64,000 nucleotides of DNA from SOJA01 sp964598485 (GCA_964598485.1 CAZRCD010000002.1:248001-312000), one strand, 5' to 3'; numbered from the stretch's first letter, positions 26,160 through 35,528 are shown. Numbers and translations are program-made. Notes: generated from the letters alone by a model not told the origin.

Positions 26160-27132
26160 CTACTGAAAACTTTTACAACAAAATACGACAGAAAACATTA
26201 ATTTCCAAAAAAATCTGTGTCTTCTAGTTTCCTTTTCCTTCACTCCAGATTTTAACAACTGCTCCTCAGTTATGCCGAAACTTTCAAGAACTCTAGCCGC
26301 AGCTGGCACAACCTGCTTGCACATGTAATATTCAATGTCTACCTCATCGTAAGAAGCAAAAACGTAAGGTTTAACCCTTTCATAAAGGCGTCCTGACCCA
26401 ACCACCACCACATAGCCTACTTTATCGCCCACTGTGAGCCTCCAGCCCTTCTCCTTCAACATTTTTGCAGCTTCAACATGAGAAGCTCTCACAGCATACT
26501 CATCAACAGGCTTAGTCAACGTTTTCCAAATAACAAGGTCACGATAAGAAAACTGTCTCTGCCAAAGATCATAAACAAATTGTTGCACAAACTTTGCAGC
26601 TTTTTCGGGAGATTGCTCCTTCAAGATAATTTCCAGAATTTTTCCTGCACCTTCTTTGTATTGTTGAGAAGTCTAAAATCCTCAATTCCGGGGCATCACT
26701 CTTTTCAATTAACTTCGGGATGGATTCAGCTGTGTAGACCTTGTCAACTTGAACACCTAAAGTGTTTGCTTCTTCATTCACTTCTATTTCGTGCCATCCG
26801 CACAGAACGACGTTGTTGTCGATTAAGTAACGCATGGAACATCGAACATCGTCTTCGAGACAGTCCTTTACGCCTTCGAAATTTCGAAAAGCCTTCGAGT
26901 ATTTCGATATAGACTTTGGGTCTTTGCAATAAACCTTCACAGCTTTCACTGGTTTCCCAAAGAATTTGCGTTCATCAACCTCAAGCTTTGTGACGGAGGG
27001 ATATTGGGCCCTTTCAGCCTCAATTTCTTCAACAACTTTTGTCGCATCTGCCTTATCTTCAACTACAGCATAAAAGTATGCAAGAAAGTTTCTGTCAATA
27101 ACCAGCATTCTATTTCCAAAAATCATCGGCAC
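26160..27132 (-). pseudogene. Family B DNA polymerase, internally deleted
   Basis: The first about 170 codons (from ATG 27132) encode a PolB N-terminal domain (MLVIDRNFLAYFYAVVE, FFGKPVKAVKVYCKDP, VDKVYTAESIPKLIEKSDAP, LRILDFST). The frame then shifts at about 26670-26690 into GKILEIILKEQSPEKAAKFV, WKTLTKPVDEY and VGDKVGYVVV, which are the thumb and C-terminus. The exonuclease and polymerase catalytic motifs are missing, so an approximately 1.5 kb deletion with a frame change has occurred (family comparison). The product cannot polymerise DNA; a second polymerase must exist elsewhere. Confidence 0.8.
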
Positions 27133-27315
27133 CCCATAGCCGAATTTCAGGCGTATCTTCCTTAACTTCGTAACTTACATCTAAGCGCTAAAACTTGATC
27201 TTCATAGCCCGCCCCTGTTAAACAATGAACAATGAAGGATAAGCATTCTTTTAACACTTTTTAATAGGGAGAATTTGATATTGAAGGGTTAAGCATTAGA
27301 AAAGGGGTTGAGGTT

Positions 27316-28407
27316 TTGAAGGTTATAGAGATGAATTTGAAGAAAGGTTTTGTGAAGGTTATTCCTGAAACTTTTGACGATTTGTGGCATTTATATAATA
27401 TCATCTATGAGGATGATGAAGTTTACGCACGCACAACAAGAGAAATGAAACCAGACGAAAGATACGCAAGACCTAGACGCGGCAAGCGAATTCCAGTGTT
27501 CTTAGGTGTTAAAGTGGAAAAGATTGGTTGGGACAAGCTTTTAGGCAGACTTAGGGCTCACGGAACCATTTGCAAAGCTCCGGAAACAGTTCCATTAGGT
27601 GCCCATCACACCGTTAACATAGCATTAAACAAGCCGCTTACCATTGTGAAGAAAAAGTGGGCTAGGCATAATGTTGAAAGACTGAAGAGAGCAAGCAAAA
27701 CATCGGAAAAACCCGTAACGATAATTGCCATCGACGACGAAGGTTATGCAATTGCCACAACAAAACAGTATGGTGTTGAAGTAAAAGTAGAAGAGAGAAT
27801 AAAGCTTCCAGGCAAGCTGGAAGCTGAAAAAAGAAGCGCGGCAGCAAAAGAGTACTTCCGAAAGGCTTCAAACAGTTTACGTCAAGTCTGGACTGCAACA
27901 CATAGTCCAATAGCAATCATAGGCGTAGGCTTTGTAAAAAAGGATTTTGCAAAATTCTTACAAAATGAGGCAACAGAAATTGCCAAGTCAGTTGTGGATG
28001 TAAAAAGCGTTAACAACAGCGGTGTCGCAGGAATATACGAAGCCCTACGCTCGGGCATACTTTTGAAAACCATGAAGCATATGCGAATTGCTGAGGAAAC
28101 AGAAGTAATAGAAGAGGTTTTAAAGAGGCTTGGAAGAAACGAGTCTAACATAGCTTATGGGTTTGACGATGTGAAAAGGATTGCCCAGCTGGGGGCTATT
28201 GACACCATGGTTTTAGCGGATGCCACGCTGCGTAAAGCCTCAGACGAGAAAAGGCTGGTTCTTGAAGATTTGATGAGGGTTGTGGAGCAGAAGGGTGGAA
28301 AAATAATGGTTGTAAGCACTGAGCATGAAGCTGGTTCAAAACTTTTGGCGTTAGGCGGTATAGCCGCTCTGTTACGTTTCTCAATCCATGGAGACCTCTA
28401 TCGGTAA
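27316..28407 (+). CDS. pelA: Pelota, mRNA surveillance factor
   Basis: 363 residues from TTG 27316. The three pelota domains are evident: N-terminal Sm-like (MNLKKGFVKVIPETFDDLWH, DDEVYARTTREMKPDE), central (VTIIAIDDEGYAIATTKQYG) and C-terminal eRF1_3-like (AIDTMVLADATLR, KIMVVSTEHEAGSKLLALGG). With aEF1A it rescues stalled ribosomes by splitting the subunits. It ends 20 bases into a frame that overlaps the tbp upstream region, so tbp may be read from the same promoter. Confidence 0.93.
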   Translation: MKVIEMNLKKGFVKVIPETFDDLWHLYNIIYEDDEVYARTTREMKPDERYARPRRGKRIPVFLGVKVEKIGWDKLLGRLRAHGTICKAPETVPLGAHHTVNIALNKPLTIVKKKWARHNVERLKRASKTSEKPVTIIAIDDEGYAIATTKQYGVEVKVEERIKLPGKLEAEKRSAAAKEYFRKASNSLRQVWTATHSPIAIIGVGFVKKDFAKFLQNEATEIAKSVVDVKSVNNSGVAGIYEALRSGILLKTMKHMRIAEETEVIEEVLKRLGRNESNIAYGFDDVKRIAQLGAIDTMVLADATLRKASDEKRLVLEDLMRVVEQKGGKIMVVSTEHEAGSKLLALGGIAALLRFSIHGDLYR

Positions 28408-28495
28408 CGGCTTAATTATTATGGAAAGTATCGAAACAGTTATCGTCTTGAATGGTAAAGGTAGGTATATGCTTAAAAATCTGGGCAGAACAGAA

Positions 28496-29068
28496 ATGAC
28501 TGAAACAAAACCTTCAATGCGCATTCAAAACATAGTTGCGTCAGCATCTCTTGACCAAACCGTAAGCTTAAACTTGATAGTTGAGAAGTTTCCACACGTG
28601 GAATATCGTCCCAAAGTGTTTCCGGGACTTGTCTTTCGACTGAAAAAGCCGAAAACAGCCACTTTAATATTTGAAACTGGTAAAATGGTGTGTACAGGGG
28701 CAAAGTCGGAGAAATCAGCGAGGCGGGCGGTAAACAAAGTGGCTAGGGAACTGAAAAAGCATGGGATAATATCTGTTACAACCAAGCCTGTGGTTCACAT
28801 TCAAAACATTGTTGCGTCTGGAGAATTAGGTGGAGAAATAGACTTGGAAAGCGTTGTTTACAAACTTAGAAGAGTAATGTATGAGCCTGAGCAATTTCCA
28901 GGCGCAGTCTACAGAATGAATGACCCAAAAGTGGTTTTTCTCATATTCTCGGCTGGAAAACTAGTATGTGTAGGCGCAAAAAAAGAGCAAGACGTCTACG
29001 ATGCAGTGAATAAGCTTCAAAAAATACTTGAGGAAAAAGAAGTGATTTTTTATCCACAAAAGAACTGA
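28496..29068 (+). CDS. tbp: TATA-box-binding protein
   Basis: 190 residues from ATG 28496 (ATG 28469 is a possible earlier start). Two direct repeats of the saddle fold are seen: MRIQNIVASASLDQTVSLNL ... FPGLVFRLKKPKTATLIFETGKMVCTGAKS, and VHIQNIVASGELGGEIDLES ... FPGAVYRMNDPKVVFLIFSAGKLVCVGAKK, typical of archaeal TBP. It nucleates the pre-initiation complex at TATA boxes with TFB. Confidence 0.95.
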   Translation: MTETKPSMRIQNIVASASLDQTVSLNLIVEKFPHVEYRPKVFPGLVFRLKKPKTATLIFETGKMVCTGAKSEKSARRAVNKVARELKKHGIISVTTKPVVHIQNIVASGELGGEIDLESVVYKLRRVMYEPEQFPGAVYRMNDPKVVFLIFSAGKLVCVGAKKEQDVYDAVNKLQKILEEKEVIFYPQKN

Positions 29069-29077
29069 TGGAAAACT

Positions 29078-29788
29078 TCAAGATGAACTTTTTAATCGCC
29101 TGCGAACCGCTGGATTCTGATCAGCAAGCCTTTTCAAAGCCATCTCAAAAGTTTCATCTGCAGACAATTCTTTTTCTATGAAAACTCCTGTTCTCCCAAC
29201 CTCATCCCTCCTTAAAAGAGCGTGAACACGGTCCAAAACTGTTTCAACAGAAATCCCTAGCAGTTTGGCAACATGTTCCTCACATCCAACAACAGTGCTT
29301 TCCCTATGCCCATGCTTAGTCGGTTCAATCAGCATTAATCTTTTGTCTACTCCGTGAATTCGCAAGCCATTCCGCAAACCTTTGAGTGCTACTTCGCCGC
29401 TGAATTTATAGAATTCCCTTTCAACCTTACGCATCTTCATTAACGGAAATGAAACACTTATATTTTCACCTATTTCAATGTACGCTTTCATGGCGTAGGT
29501 TGGTGTAGCTTGAACAACCAAACGCCTATTCACTAGTATGCCAGCTTTTTCCAGTGCCGTTTCCACAATGAAAGATGATGGCTGTTGCGGTATGAAAACA
29601 TCTATGTCACTCTTTTGAGTAACGTCTCCTCTCGCAATGCTACCATGCACAACGGCTTCCAAGTGAAAACACCCTAAAGCTTCCATTATTCGCAAAGCTT
29701 CCACTCTAAACCTTTCAAGCAAAGCCCAATGCTCAGCATCGTAAACAACCTCTCTATGTTCCAAACGTCTCCAAGGTTTCTTCGTCAT
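29078..29788 (-). CDS. Predicted archaeal nucleotidyltransferase
   Basis: 236 residues. AVVHGSIARGDVTQKSDIDVFIP has the Gly-Ser and Asp-x-Asp motif of pol-beta superfamily nucleotidyltransferases; the following HGHRESTVVGCEEHVAKLLG and a helical C-terminus fit conserved archaeal proteins of unknown target. It converges on tbp with nine bases between the stops. Probably a housekeeping enzyme, not a toxin, given the lack of a small partner. Confidence 0.75.
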   Translation of the reverse strand: MTKKPWRRLEHREVVYDAEHWALLERFRVEALRIMEALGCFHLEAVVHGSIARGDVTQKSDIDVFIPQQPSSFIVETALEKAGILVNRRLVVQATPTYAMKAYIEIGENISVSFPLMKMRKVEREFYKFSGEVALKGLRNGLRIHGVDKRLMLIEPTKHGHRESTVVGCEEHVAKLLGISVETVLDRVHALLRRDEVGRTGVFIEKELSADETFEMALKRLADQNPAVRRRLKSSS

Positions 29789-29870
29789 AATCTTACCTCT
29801 TTCAAAAGACTATTGTATTCGGTTTAATTTAGTAGTTTCCAGACACAATTTAAGTCAGTGGGAACGTTCA

Positions 29871-30815
29871 ATGGGCACTGTCATCTGCACCGTTTGCAAG
29901 CGAAGAGAAGCTTTCTTTTTTAGACCATACTCCGGAGAAAAACTCTGCAAAAAATGTTTCAGCATATCTGTTGAGGACAAAGTCAGGGCGACCATTGCGA
30001 AGTATGACATGCTTAACTATAATGATAGGATAACCATCGCAGTTTCAGGCGGTAAAGACAGCTTAAGCTTACTGCATATTTTAGCCAAAATTGAGCGAAA
30101 CTTTCCAAACGCGTCGCTTGTTGCGGTTTCGGTTGACGAGGGAATCAAGGGGTACCGCGATAAAGCCATAAAAATGGCGGCCGAAAACTGCAAAAAACTC
30201 GATGTAGAACACTTTATAGTCTCTTTTAAGGAGCTTTACGGCTATGCACAAGACGAGATTGTTAAGCGTCTGAAACGAAAAGAGAGGAGTGGACTCACAC
30301 CATGCGCGTACTGTGGTGTTCTACGAAGGAAGGCACTAAACATCGCTACAAGAGAAGTCAAAGCGAATAAGGTTGCAACCGGCCACACATTGGACGATGA
30401 AACACAAACAATTCTGTTGAACATTCTTCACGGCGACCCATTAAGAATAGCGAGAGAGAAACCACTCACAGATAAGGTGCATCCGAAGCTTGTGCAGAGA
30501 ATAAAGCCTTTCTGCGAAATTCCGGAAAGGGAAACAACCCTTTACGCCTATACTAAAAAAATGAGATTTCAAGACATGCCCTGCCCATATGCTTCAGAAG
30601 CCATGAGAAACCCCATACGCCTTTTTCTGAACAGAATGGAACACAAACATACTGGAACAAAGTTCACAATTTTCAAGTCAATCGAGAAAATTAGACCAGC
30701 AATAGAAAAGATTGTTAAAAAAGAAGAAATAAATGAATGCAGCAAATGTGGAGAACCGACAACTGAAAAAACATGTAAAGCGTGCCAAATGCTGCAACAA
30801 CTGGGGATGCTCTAG
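29871..30815 (+). CDS. ncsA: tRNA 2-thiolation protein (TtuA/NcsA/CTU1 family)
   Basis: 314 residues. An N-terminal CxxC zinc knuckle (CTVCKRREAFF...CKKC) precedes the PP-loop ITIAVSGGKDSLSLL; CAYCGVLRR and the C-x-x-C C-terminal finger (CSKCGEPT...CKAC) complete the family pattern. These enzymes activate tRNA uridines as adenylates for sulfur insertion (s2U34 or s2U54). Cys-rich loops likely bind a [4Fe-4S] cluster. Stands alone divergently from the nucleotidyltransferase gene. Confidence 0.9.
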   Translation: MGTVICTVCKRREAFFFRPYSGEKLCKKCFSISVEDKVRATIAKYDMLNYNDRITIAVSGGKDSLSLLHILAKIERNFPNASLVAVSVDEGIKGYRDKAIKMAAENCKKLDVEHFIVSFKELYGYAQDEIVKRLKRKERSGLTPCAYCGVLRRKALNIATREVKANKVATGHTLDDETQTILLNILHGDPLRIAREKPLTDKVHPKLVQRIKPFCEIPERETTLYAYTKKMRFQDMPCPYASEAMRNPIRLFLNRMEHKHTGTKFTIFKSIEKIRPAIEKIVKKEEINECSKCGEPTTEKTCKACQMLQQLGML

Positions 30816-30882
30816 TGGCCGTTTCACGTTCAGACTTGAAGACAATCTTGTCAATCGGCGTATGCCTTTGGTCTAGTTTCAC

Positions 30883-31623
30883 TTAACTTTTTGATAGGAT
30901 TATGAGTATTGCAACTAGTATCCCAATAGCCAGTGCAAGGATGCTGTATTTCTTACCTTCCCTTTCTGCTTCAGGTAGGAGATGTGTAGCACCGACGTAG
31001 AGTAGTGCACCTGCCGAAAACGCAAGCATAGCCCCTAGAACTGATTCTTCTAGATTGCCTATTAGTGGATAGGATAGTAACGTTCCCAACGGCGTTGATA
31101 TCGCCGCTGCCAAAAACGCATATATCGTGGACTTTTTCTTGTCAAGACCACTTGCTAGCAGAAGCAGAAAAGTGACTACACCTTCAGGGAATTCATGAAG
31201 TACCATCCCAAAAGCAGCCAACGTTCCAGTGAACACACTCACGCTAAAAGTCACCGAATAGATGATGCCATCCACAAAGGAGTGAAGACTTATTCCCAAC
31301 GCGGCTATAGGTCCTAAGCTTCCCTTTACACTACCAACCTTGTCACACACGTAGCCGCTAAGCAGTCGGTTGGTTACATGAAGGAATAAATATCCAGCTA
31401 ACAGAAAAATAGGCGCTGCGCTCACGTTCATCTTAAAGGATTCAGGGATTATATGCAAAAATGACACGGATATAAGTACTCCAGAAGCGAAACACATGAA
31501 ATAAGTTACTGACTTCTTACCCCACTCCTCGTATTTTCTTATTGTATAAATCCCTATCGTAGTAGTCAAACAGGCTAGTAGGCTGGCTACAACTGCCCAG
31601 AATGGCTCAACCATCCAACTCAC
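30883..31623 (-). CDS. ZIP-family metal transporter
   Basis: 246 residues with eight hydrophobic segments. HSFVDGIIYSVTFSVS (TM4) and HEFPEGVVTFLLLL (TM5) contain the paired His/Asp/Glu residues that form the ZIP binuclear metal centre. ZIP proteins move zinc, iron or manganese into the cytoplasm. Only 38 bases separate it from the upstream DtxR-like gene in the same direction, so metal-responsive control of this operon is likely. Confidence 0.9.
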   Translation of the reverse strand: MSWMVEPFWAVVASLLACLTTTIGIYTIRKYEEWGKKSVTYFMCFASGVLISVSFLHIIPESFKMNVSAAPIFLLAGYLFLHVTNRLLSGYVCDKVGSVKGSLGPIAALGISLHSFVDGIIYSVTFSVSVFTGTLAAFGMVLHEFPEGVVTFLLLLASGLDKKKSTIYAFLAAAISTPLGTLLSYPLIGNLEESVLGAMLAFSAGALLYVGATHLLPEAEREGKKYSILALAIGILVAILIILSKS

Positions 31624-31661
31624 CGATTATCTGATTTGACACATATTTTTTCAGGTTACTC

Positions 31662-32096
31662 CTACATCCTACACTTCGAGTCACTGAAGATTTCCTTGTT
31701 ACACGGACATATATCGGGATGCCCATAAGTTCGGCAAATAGCATTGATCAAGTCTGCAGAACAATAGTGATCTATTTTGGAAGCTTCTTCGCACGCCTTT
31801 TCAGCGTCATATCTCAAAAGTTTCACGAACAAGACTTCCAAGATTCGGTGTTTTCTCAGCAGCTTTTTGGCTTCAACGATTCCCCTTTCAGTAAGTTTAG
31901 CTCCGTAATAACGTGTATATTCAACCAGTTTTTTCTCAGCAAGTTTTTGAACAGTTTCCGTAGCAGTTGCTGGGTTAACTTTAAACGATTTCGCCAGAAT
32001 TGTGGTTGTGGCTCTCTCATCTTCCTCGACGTGCTTTCTGTACATGAATGTTAAGTATTTGCCCTCTTTTGGAGTTAGGCTTATTTTAGCACTCAA
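31662..32096 (-). CDS. DtxR/MntR-family metal-dependent repressor
   Basis: 144 residues. The winged helix (TTILAKSFKVNPATATETVQKLAEKKLVEYTRYYGAKLTERG) is followed by the DtxR dimerisation and metal-binding domain: RKHRILEVLFVKLLRYDAEKACEEASKIDHYCSADLINAI and GHPDICPCNKEIF, with the expected Cys/Glu/His ligands. It probably controls the ZIP transporter. A candidate operator lies upstream at about 32117-32155 (tttagg ... cctaaa). Confidence 0.88.
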   Translation of the reverse strand: MSAKISLTPKEGKYLTFMYRKHVEEDERATTTILAKSFKVNPATATETVQKLAEKKLVEYTRYYGAKLTERGIVEAKKLLRKHRILEVLFVKLLRYDAEKACEEASKIDHYCSADLINAICRTYGHPDICPCNKEIFSDSKCRM

Positions 32097-32193
32097 AGAG
32101 CATCGCCTAAAAAGATAAATTTAGGTATTGCTTAAAAATGTTTGGTAAACCCTAAACTTGAGCAAAAATCTGCAATATGCTTGTTCACAACGG

Positions 32194-32400
32194 TTAGCTT
32201 TGCCGTTTTTCTGCTGCTTTCCTTTTTAAAATCTTTAATATCCTAGATGCCTCGCGTGCGTCATTGGCACTGGCAACATGTTTAGACTTTTCCAAAAGGA
32301 TTTTGAATCCACAGTATGGGCAGGTTCTCGTTTTCTGTTCGGCTTTAGCTGCTAACAAGCCGCCGCATTTGCTGCAAACAACTATTACGAAGGCGACCAA
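32194..32400 (-). CDS. DUF1922 zinc-ribbon protein
   Basis: 68 residues. VCSKCGGLLAAKAEQKTRTCPYCGF gives two CxxC knuckles, then a basic helical tail (ASRILKILKRKAAEKRQ). It matches the small DUF1922 family, conserved in Archaea and of unknown role, perhaps RNA or ribosome associated. Confidence 0.75.
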   Translation of the reverse strand: MVAFVIVVCSKCGGLLAAKAEQKTRTCPYCGFKILLEKSKHVASANDAREASRILKILKRKAAEKRQS

Positions 32401-32467
32401 AGTTTTTCACTTATCCGAAAACCTTTTCCACACTCTAGTAAATAACGCTAGTGCAAGAGGAGAATAA

Positions 32468-32833
32468 ATGAGCAGCGGCGAAAAAGCGAAGAGCAAAACA
32501 AGGTTGGATTTAATCGAGTTGGCTAGGCGATACTTTAGGAAGAATGGATACAAAGTTGAAAGTGAAACAACGCTGGAAGGTTACAGAGGATTATCAAGAA
32601 AGTTCGATCTGATAATTCAGAAGAGCCGTTTGGTTCAGGGAGTTTGGATTAGGGACTGGAAGAGAACAATAGGTGTCAACGTTGTAATAAATCTTGATAA
32701 GGCTTCTGAGGACGTAGGGTTCAAAAATCCTGTATTAATTGGTGGACAGTTCAGCGGCCACGCAAAGTCTTATGCAAACAGACGGAAAATAACATTACTA
32801 ACAAAACAGCGAATGTCCCTAGGCTTACGATAA
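32468..32833 (+). CDS. Restriction-endonuclease-like domain protein
   Basis: 121 residues. A DLIELARRYFRKNGYKVESE helix leads to KFDLIIQKS and VWIRDWKRTIGVNVVINLDK, which can be read as the Asp and Asp-x-Lys positions of a PD-(D/E)xK nuclease core. Archaeal genomes carry such short proteins beside housekeeping genes. Activity is inferred from this pattern only. Confidence 0.5.
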   Translation: MSSGEKAKSKTRLDLIELARRYFRKNGYKVESETTLEGYRGLSRKFDLIIQKSRLVQGVWIRDWKRTIGVNVVINLDKASEDVGFKNPVLIGGQFSGHAKSYANRRKITLLTKQRMSLGLR

Positions 32834-32841
32834 AACTGTAA

Positions 32842-33429
32842 CTAAATTCTTAAAAATTCCTCCAGCAAGCCTTCACTTTCCAACTTGCCAAGCCAATCTA
32901 CAACGCCGACACGGCATTCCTCTGAACCATTCAATACATTCAAAATCTCGTTGACAGTCTTCTCCACACTTTTGCCCGAAACGTCTAACTCACAGACTTT
33001 TCCATTTTCATAAACGTTCAAGGCGTCGCATAGGCAGACATCCAAAATTTCAGAAGCCAAATTCTCCCATAGCTTACGTCCGGAAAAACCGCATTGCTCC
33101 ATAAGCTTTCGCAGTTCAACGGGATCACGCCTCAAAACAAAAACGTGGGTTGTAAGCTTTTTTGGAACAACGCTGACAGCATAATGGCCGTCAACAATGA
33201 CTTCGCTCTTGTCGCAATCTTCAACGATTTCACGGATTTTGCGTCTCATGTGATTTTCGTCAACGATTATGGAGCCTCTTTCCTCATCTTTGCCTGAAAC
33301 AAGATTTTCGTGCAGAGCTAGCTCTGTTAAGTTCACGTAAAAAGCGTCAAGTTTAGGAGCAAGCAAGCGGGCAACAGAGGTTTTTCCAACGCAAGGTGTT
33401 CCCGTCACTAAGATAACATGTTTAGACAT
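32842..33429 (-). CDS. AK6/Fap7-type adenylate kinase-like protein
   Basis: 195 residues. Walker A VTGTPCVGKTSVARLL, then VDENHMRRKIREIVEDCD, VIVDGHYAVSVVP and LRRDPVELRKLM are typical of the archaeal homologue of Fap7/AK6, an ATPase used in small-subunit ribosome maturation and as a nucleotide kinase. The C-terminal extension is unusual compared with the usual about 180 residues. It diverges from rnpB. Confidence 0.85.
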   Translation of the reverse strand: MSKHVILVTGTPCVGKTSVARLLAPKLDAFYVNLTELALHENLVSGKDEERGSIIVDENHMRRKIREIVEDCDKSEVIVDGHYAVSVVPKKLTTHVFVLRRDPVELRKLMEQCGFSGRKLWENLASEILDVCLCDALNVYENGKVCELDVSGKSVEKTVNEILNVLNGSEECRVGVVDWLGKLESEGLLEEFLRI

Positions 33430-33514
33430 AGCTCAACCATCTAGACCATAGATAAACATGCAACAAAATAAAGCTTCCAAAATTTTTATTGCTGTCCAGC
33501 GCATTATTGTATTT

Positions 33515-33831
33515 GGGCTGGCGAGTTGATGTGCGGCTTTCGAGCCTCTTAATGAAGGCTTGAGGAAACTCCGCCCCACGTGTAGAATTGCAACGTCCGC
33601 AAGGACGTAAGGCGAGAGCCTTGGCTCCGGAGCAGAAACGAAACGTCCACCCAGCAAGTGCCAATGAAGCATGCTGAGTTGTTGAGAATGCTGGATGCGA
33701 AACGGTGAAACGGCCGTCCTGCAAGTGGAAAGGGCAAACAGACGCTGATGAAGCGCTACCTGAAGCGCGGGTAGCCCGATTAGCTGAATGCCGCATTAAA
33801 CAGAAGGCGGGTTACAACCAACACGCCAGCC
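33515..33831 (+). ncRNA. rnpB: RNase P RNA
   Basis: About 317 bases. GAGGAAACTCCGCCCC (33549) is conserved region I, GATGCGAAACGGTGAAACGG (33690) belongs to region IV, and AACAGAAGGCGGGTTAC (33798) is region V; the P4 pseudoknot strands are AGGAAACTCC and ACAGAAGGCG. The 5' end ggctggcg pairs with 3' cgccagcc to close helix P1. The 3' half of P1 is also the left attachment site of an integrated element. The RNA is the catalyst that trims 5' leaders from tRNAs, with archaeal Rpp proteins. Confidence 0.88.
33808..33831 (+). repeat. Attachment site copy 1 (attL, 3' end of rnpB)
   Basis: The 24 bases from 33808 (cgggttacaaccaacacgcc then agcc) form the 3' strand of RNase P RNA helix P1. The same 24 bases recur at 40239-40262, and 27 bases sharing most of it at 63547-63573. 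Element DNA begins just after (caatttactg) and carries the integrase 38 bases downstream, as expected when the element restores the end of the host RNA gene. Confidence 0.8.
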
Positions 33832-33869
33832 CCAATTTACTGCAACCCGCCCCTATTTCCCATACTAAC

Positions 33870-34754
33870 ATGCAGAACACCGCCCCTATTCTCAACATAC
33901 TCATAAAAATGAAGAACAACGGCAAAAGCAACCACAGCATCAAATTTGTTGACAAATCACTAACATACATCAGCAAACACGCTGACCTAAACCAACCCGA
34001 AACAGTAAAACAATTCATAGCAAACAAAACCGTATCCAACGGATACAAAAGAAACCTATGCATAGCCTACAACAAATACTGCAAATACTACAAAATAGAA
34101 TGGGAAATGCCACTCTACAAAACAGAGGCAAAAAGAAGAAGAATCCCAACAACAGAAAACATCGAAAGGCTAATCGCCAGAGCAAGCCCAATACTGGGAA
34201 TTAAATTAAGAGTCAGCAAAGAAACTGGATTAAGACCAATCGAACTACACAACCTAAAAGTCAAAGACGTAGACCTAGACCGAAAAGCCATATACCCAAC
34301 AACAGCCAAAAACGGATCAGCAAGAACACTGAAAATCTCTAATAGCCTACAAGTAACGTTACAGAACCACATCAACAGAAACAAACTGAACCCAAACGAT
34401 AAACTATTTAGAGGCACAGCAGAGAACTACGGAAAATATTACAGAGCCATGAGAAACAACCTAGCAGAAAAACTGAACAACCAATCGCTAAAAACCGTCA
34501 GACTATACGACTTCAGACACTACTACGCTACAAAACTATACGCAAAAACAAGAGACCTCTTATTCGTCAAGCAACAAATGGGACACAAGAAAATAGAAAC
34601 AACTCTAATCTACACCCAACTACTAAACCTAAACGACGACGAATGGACATGCAAAACAGCCAACAACGTAACACAAGCCACACAACTGATAGAAAACGGA
34701 TTCGAATACATAACGGAAATAGACGGATTAAAGCTATTCAGAAAACGCAAATAA
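33870..34754 (+). CDS. int: Tyrosine recombinase (integrase)
   Basis: 294 residues from ATG 33870. A SAM-like N-terminal domain (TVKQFIANKTVSNGYKRNLC) precedes the catalytic domain: Arg122 in TGLRPIEL, Arg216 in YDFRHYYA, His239 in MGHKK and Tyr248 in TLIYTQ. The usual His of the HxxR box is Tyr213. Such recombinases integrate by crossover at the att core. The frame is open upstream to 33705 but that part runs through rnpB and the att site, so I start at the ATG. Coding-strand sequence is rich in A and C. Confidence 0.88.
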   Translation: MQNTAPILNILIKMKNNGKSNHSIKFVDKSLTYISKHADLNQPETVKQFIANKTVSNGYKRNLCIAYNKYCKYYKIEWEMPLYKTEAKRRRIPTTENIERLIARASPILGIKLRVSKETGLRPIELHNLKVKDVDLDRKAIYPTTAKNGSARTLKISNSLQVTLQNHINRNKLNPNDKLFRGTAENYGKYYRAMRNNLAEKLNNQSLKTVRLYDFRHYYATKLYAKTRDLLFVKQQMGHKKIETTLIYTQLLNLNDDEWTCKTANNVTQATQLIENGFEYITEIDGLKLFRKRK

Positions 34755-34811
34755 CCCTCTTTTTTCTTCATCAATTCTATTGTTTTCTTAGCGTGCGACC
34801 TTACTAATTGA

Positions 34812-35528
34812 GGATAAAACTTTACCCCAACCAACCAAAACCGACGACGGTTAACTGGTGACGGCTTATGGGCTTCTAATGGACGGTTAAAGCCGTGTAC
34901 CCGCTATTGCATATACCTAAATTTTCTTCGCGTGCGCCCGACGACGGTGTACATGCTCGATTATTAGGATGAGCATGGCTCCTGTGGCAATGAGAGGGGC
35001 ACCCACATAGACTAATTCTATGTGTTGAGAAGCTTTCTCCTTAAGCTCTGAAACGGCCACGTGTGCACTTGCATTTGGAGTTTCGACTAGTCGGCTGTCA
35101 TTCCCCCCAAAATGCCACCAGACTACTCTCAGAGTTGTTGTATTGAAGCCCGCTTGCCAATACCACACATAGGGAGGAGATATGAGTCCGTTTTCTCCTC
35201 CACCAACAAGCGTGCCGTTTGACACGGACATACAGTGAATATACGGTGAAGGATAGGTCCAATTCAATGTTTCAACTTCGAAACGATAGCTCTTGTTTCC
35301 TTCAAAAGTCCAATAGAACTCCAACGGCTGACCAGCCGAAAAAGACACTGTATCTACCAAACCATAATACTCCGTCTTCAAGGTCATCTGTGAAACCAGC
35401 ACAAGAATTGCTCCAAGGACTAATATTACAGAACCTACCGCCACCCACTTGACGAGCACGCCCTACCCCAACTGATACACTTAACCTTCTCATATTTTAG
35501 TTTGGTTGGTTGGATAAAACTTTACCCC
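34812..35528. repeat. Cassette bounded by direct repeats with inverted arms
   Basis: The 17 bases ggataaaactttacccc occur at 34812-34828 and again at 35512-35528, exactly 700 bases apart. Each is followed or preceded by the inverted segment ccaaccaaccaaa / tttggttggttgg (34827-34839 and 35500-35512). The segment between contains one membrane protein gene. It could be a small mobile cassette or a target duplication. Confidence 0.5.
34917..35459 (-). CDS. Two-helix membrane protein with extracellular domain
   Basis: 180 residues. An N-terminal transmembrane helix (VAVGSVILVLGAILVLVSQM) and a C-terminal one (LVYVGAPLIATGAMLILII) enclose an extracellular beta-rich loop with several Asn-x-Ser/Thr sites (NKSYRF, NWTYPS, NGTLVG), and a basic cytosolic tail (EHVHRRRAHAKK). 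Function unknown. It is the sole gene in the 700-base repeat-bounded cassette, on the opposite strand to its neighbours. Confidence 0.5.
   Translation of the reverse strand: MLVKWVAVGSVILVLGAILVLVSQMTLKTEYYGLVDTVSFSAGQPLEFYWTFEGNKSYRFEVETLNWTYPSPYIHCMSVSNGTLVGGGENGLISPPYVWYWQAGFNTTTLRVVWWHFGGNDSRLVETPNASAHVAVSELKEKASQHIELVYVGAPLIATGAMLILIIEHVHRRRAHAKKI

Noticed and set aside
33705..33869. Longer N-terminus for the integrase
   Set aside because: The frame upstream of ATG 33870 runs through the RNase P RNA and the attachment site, so it is not protein-coding.
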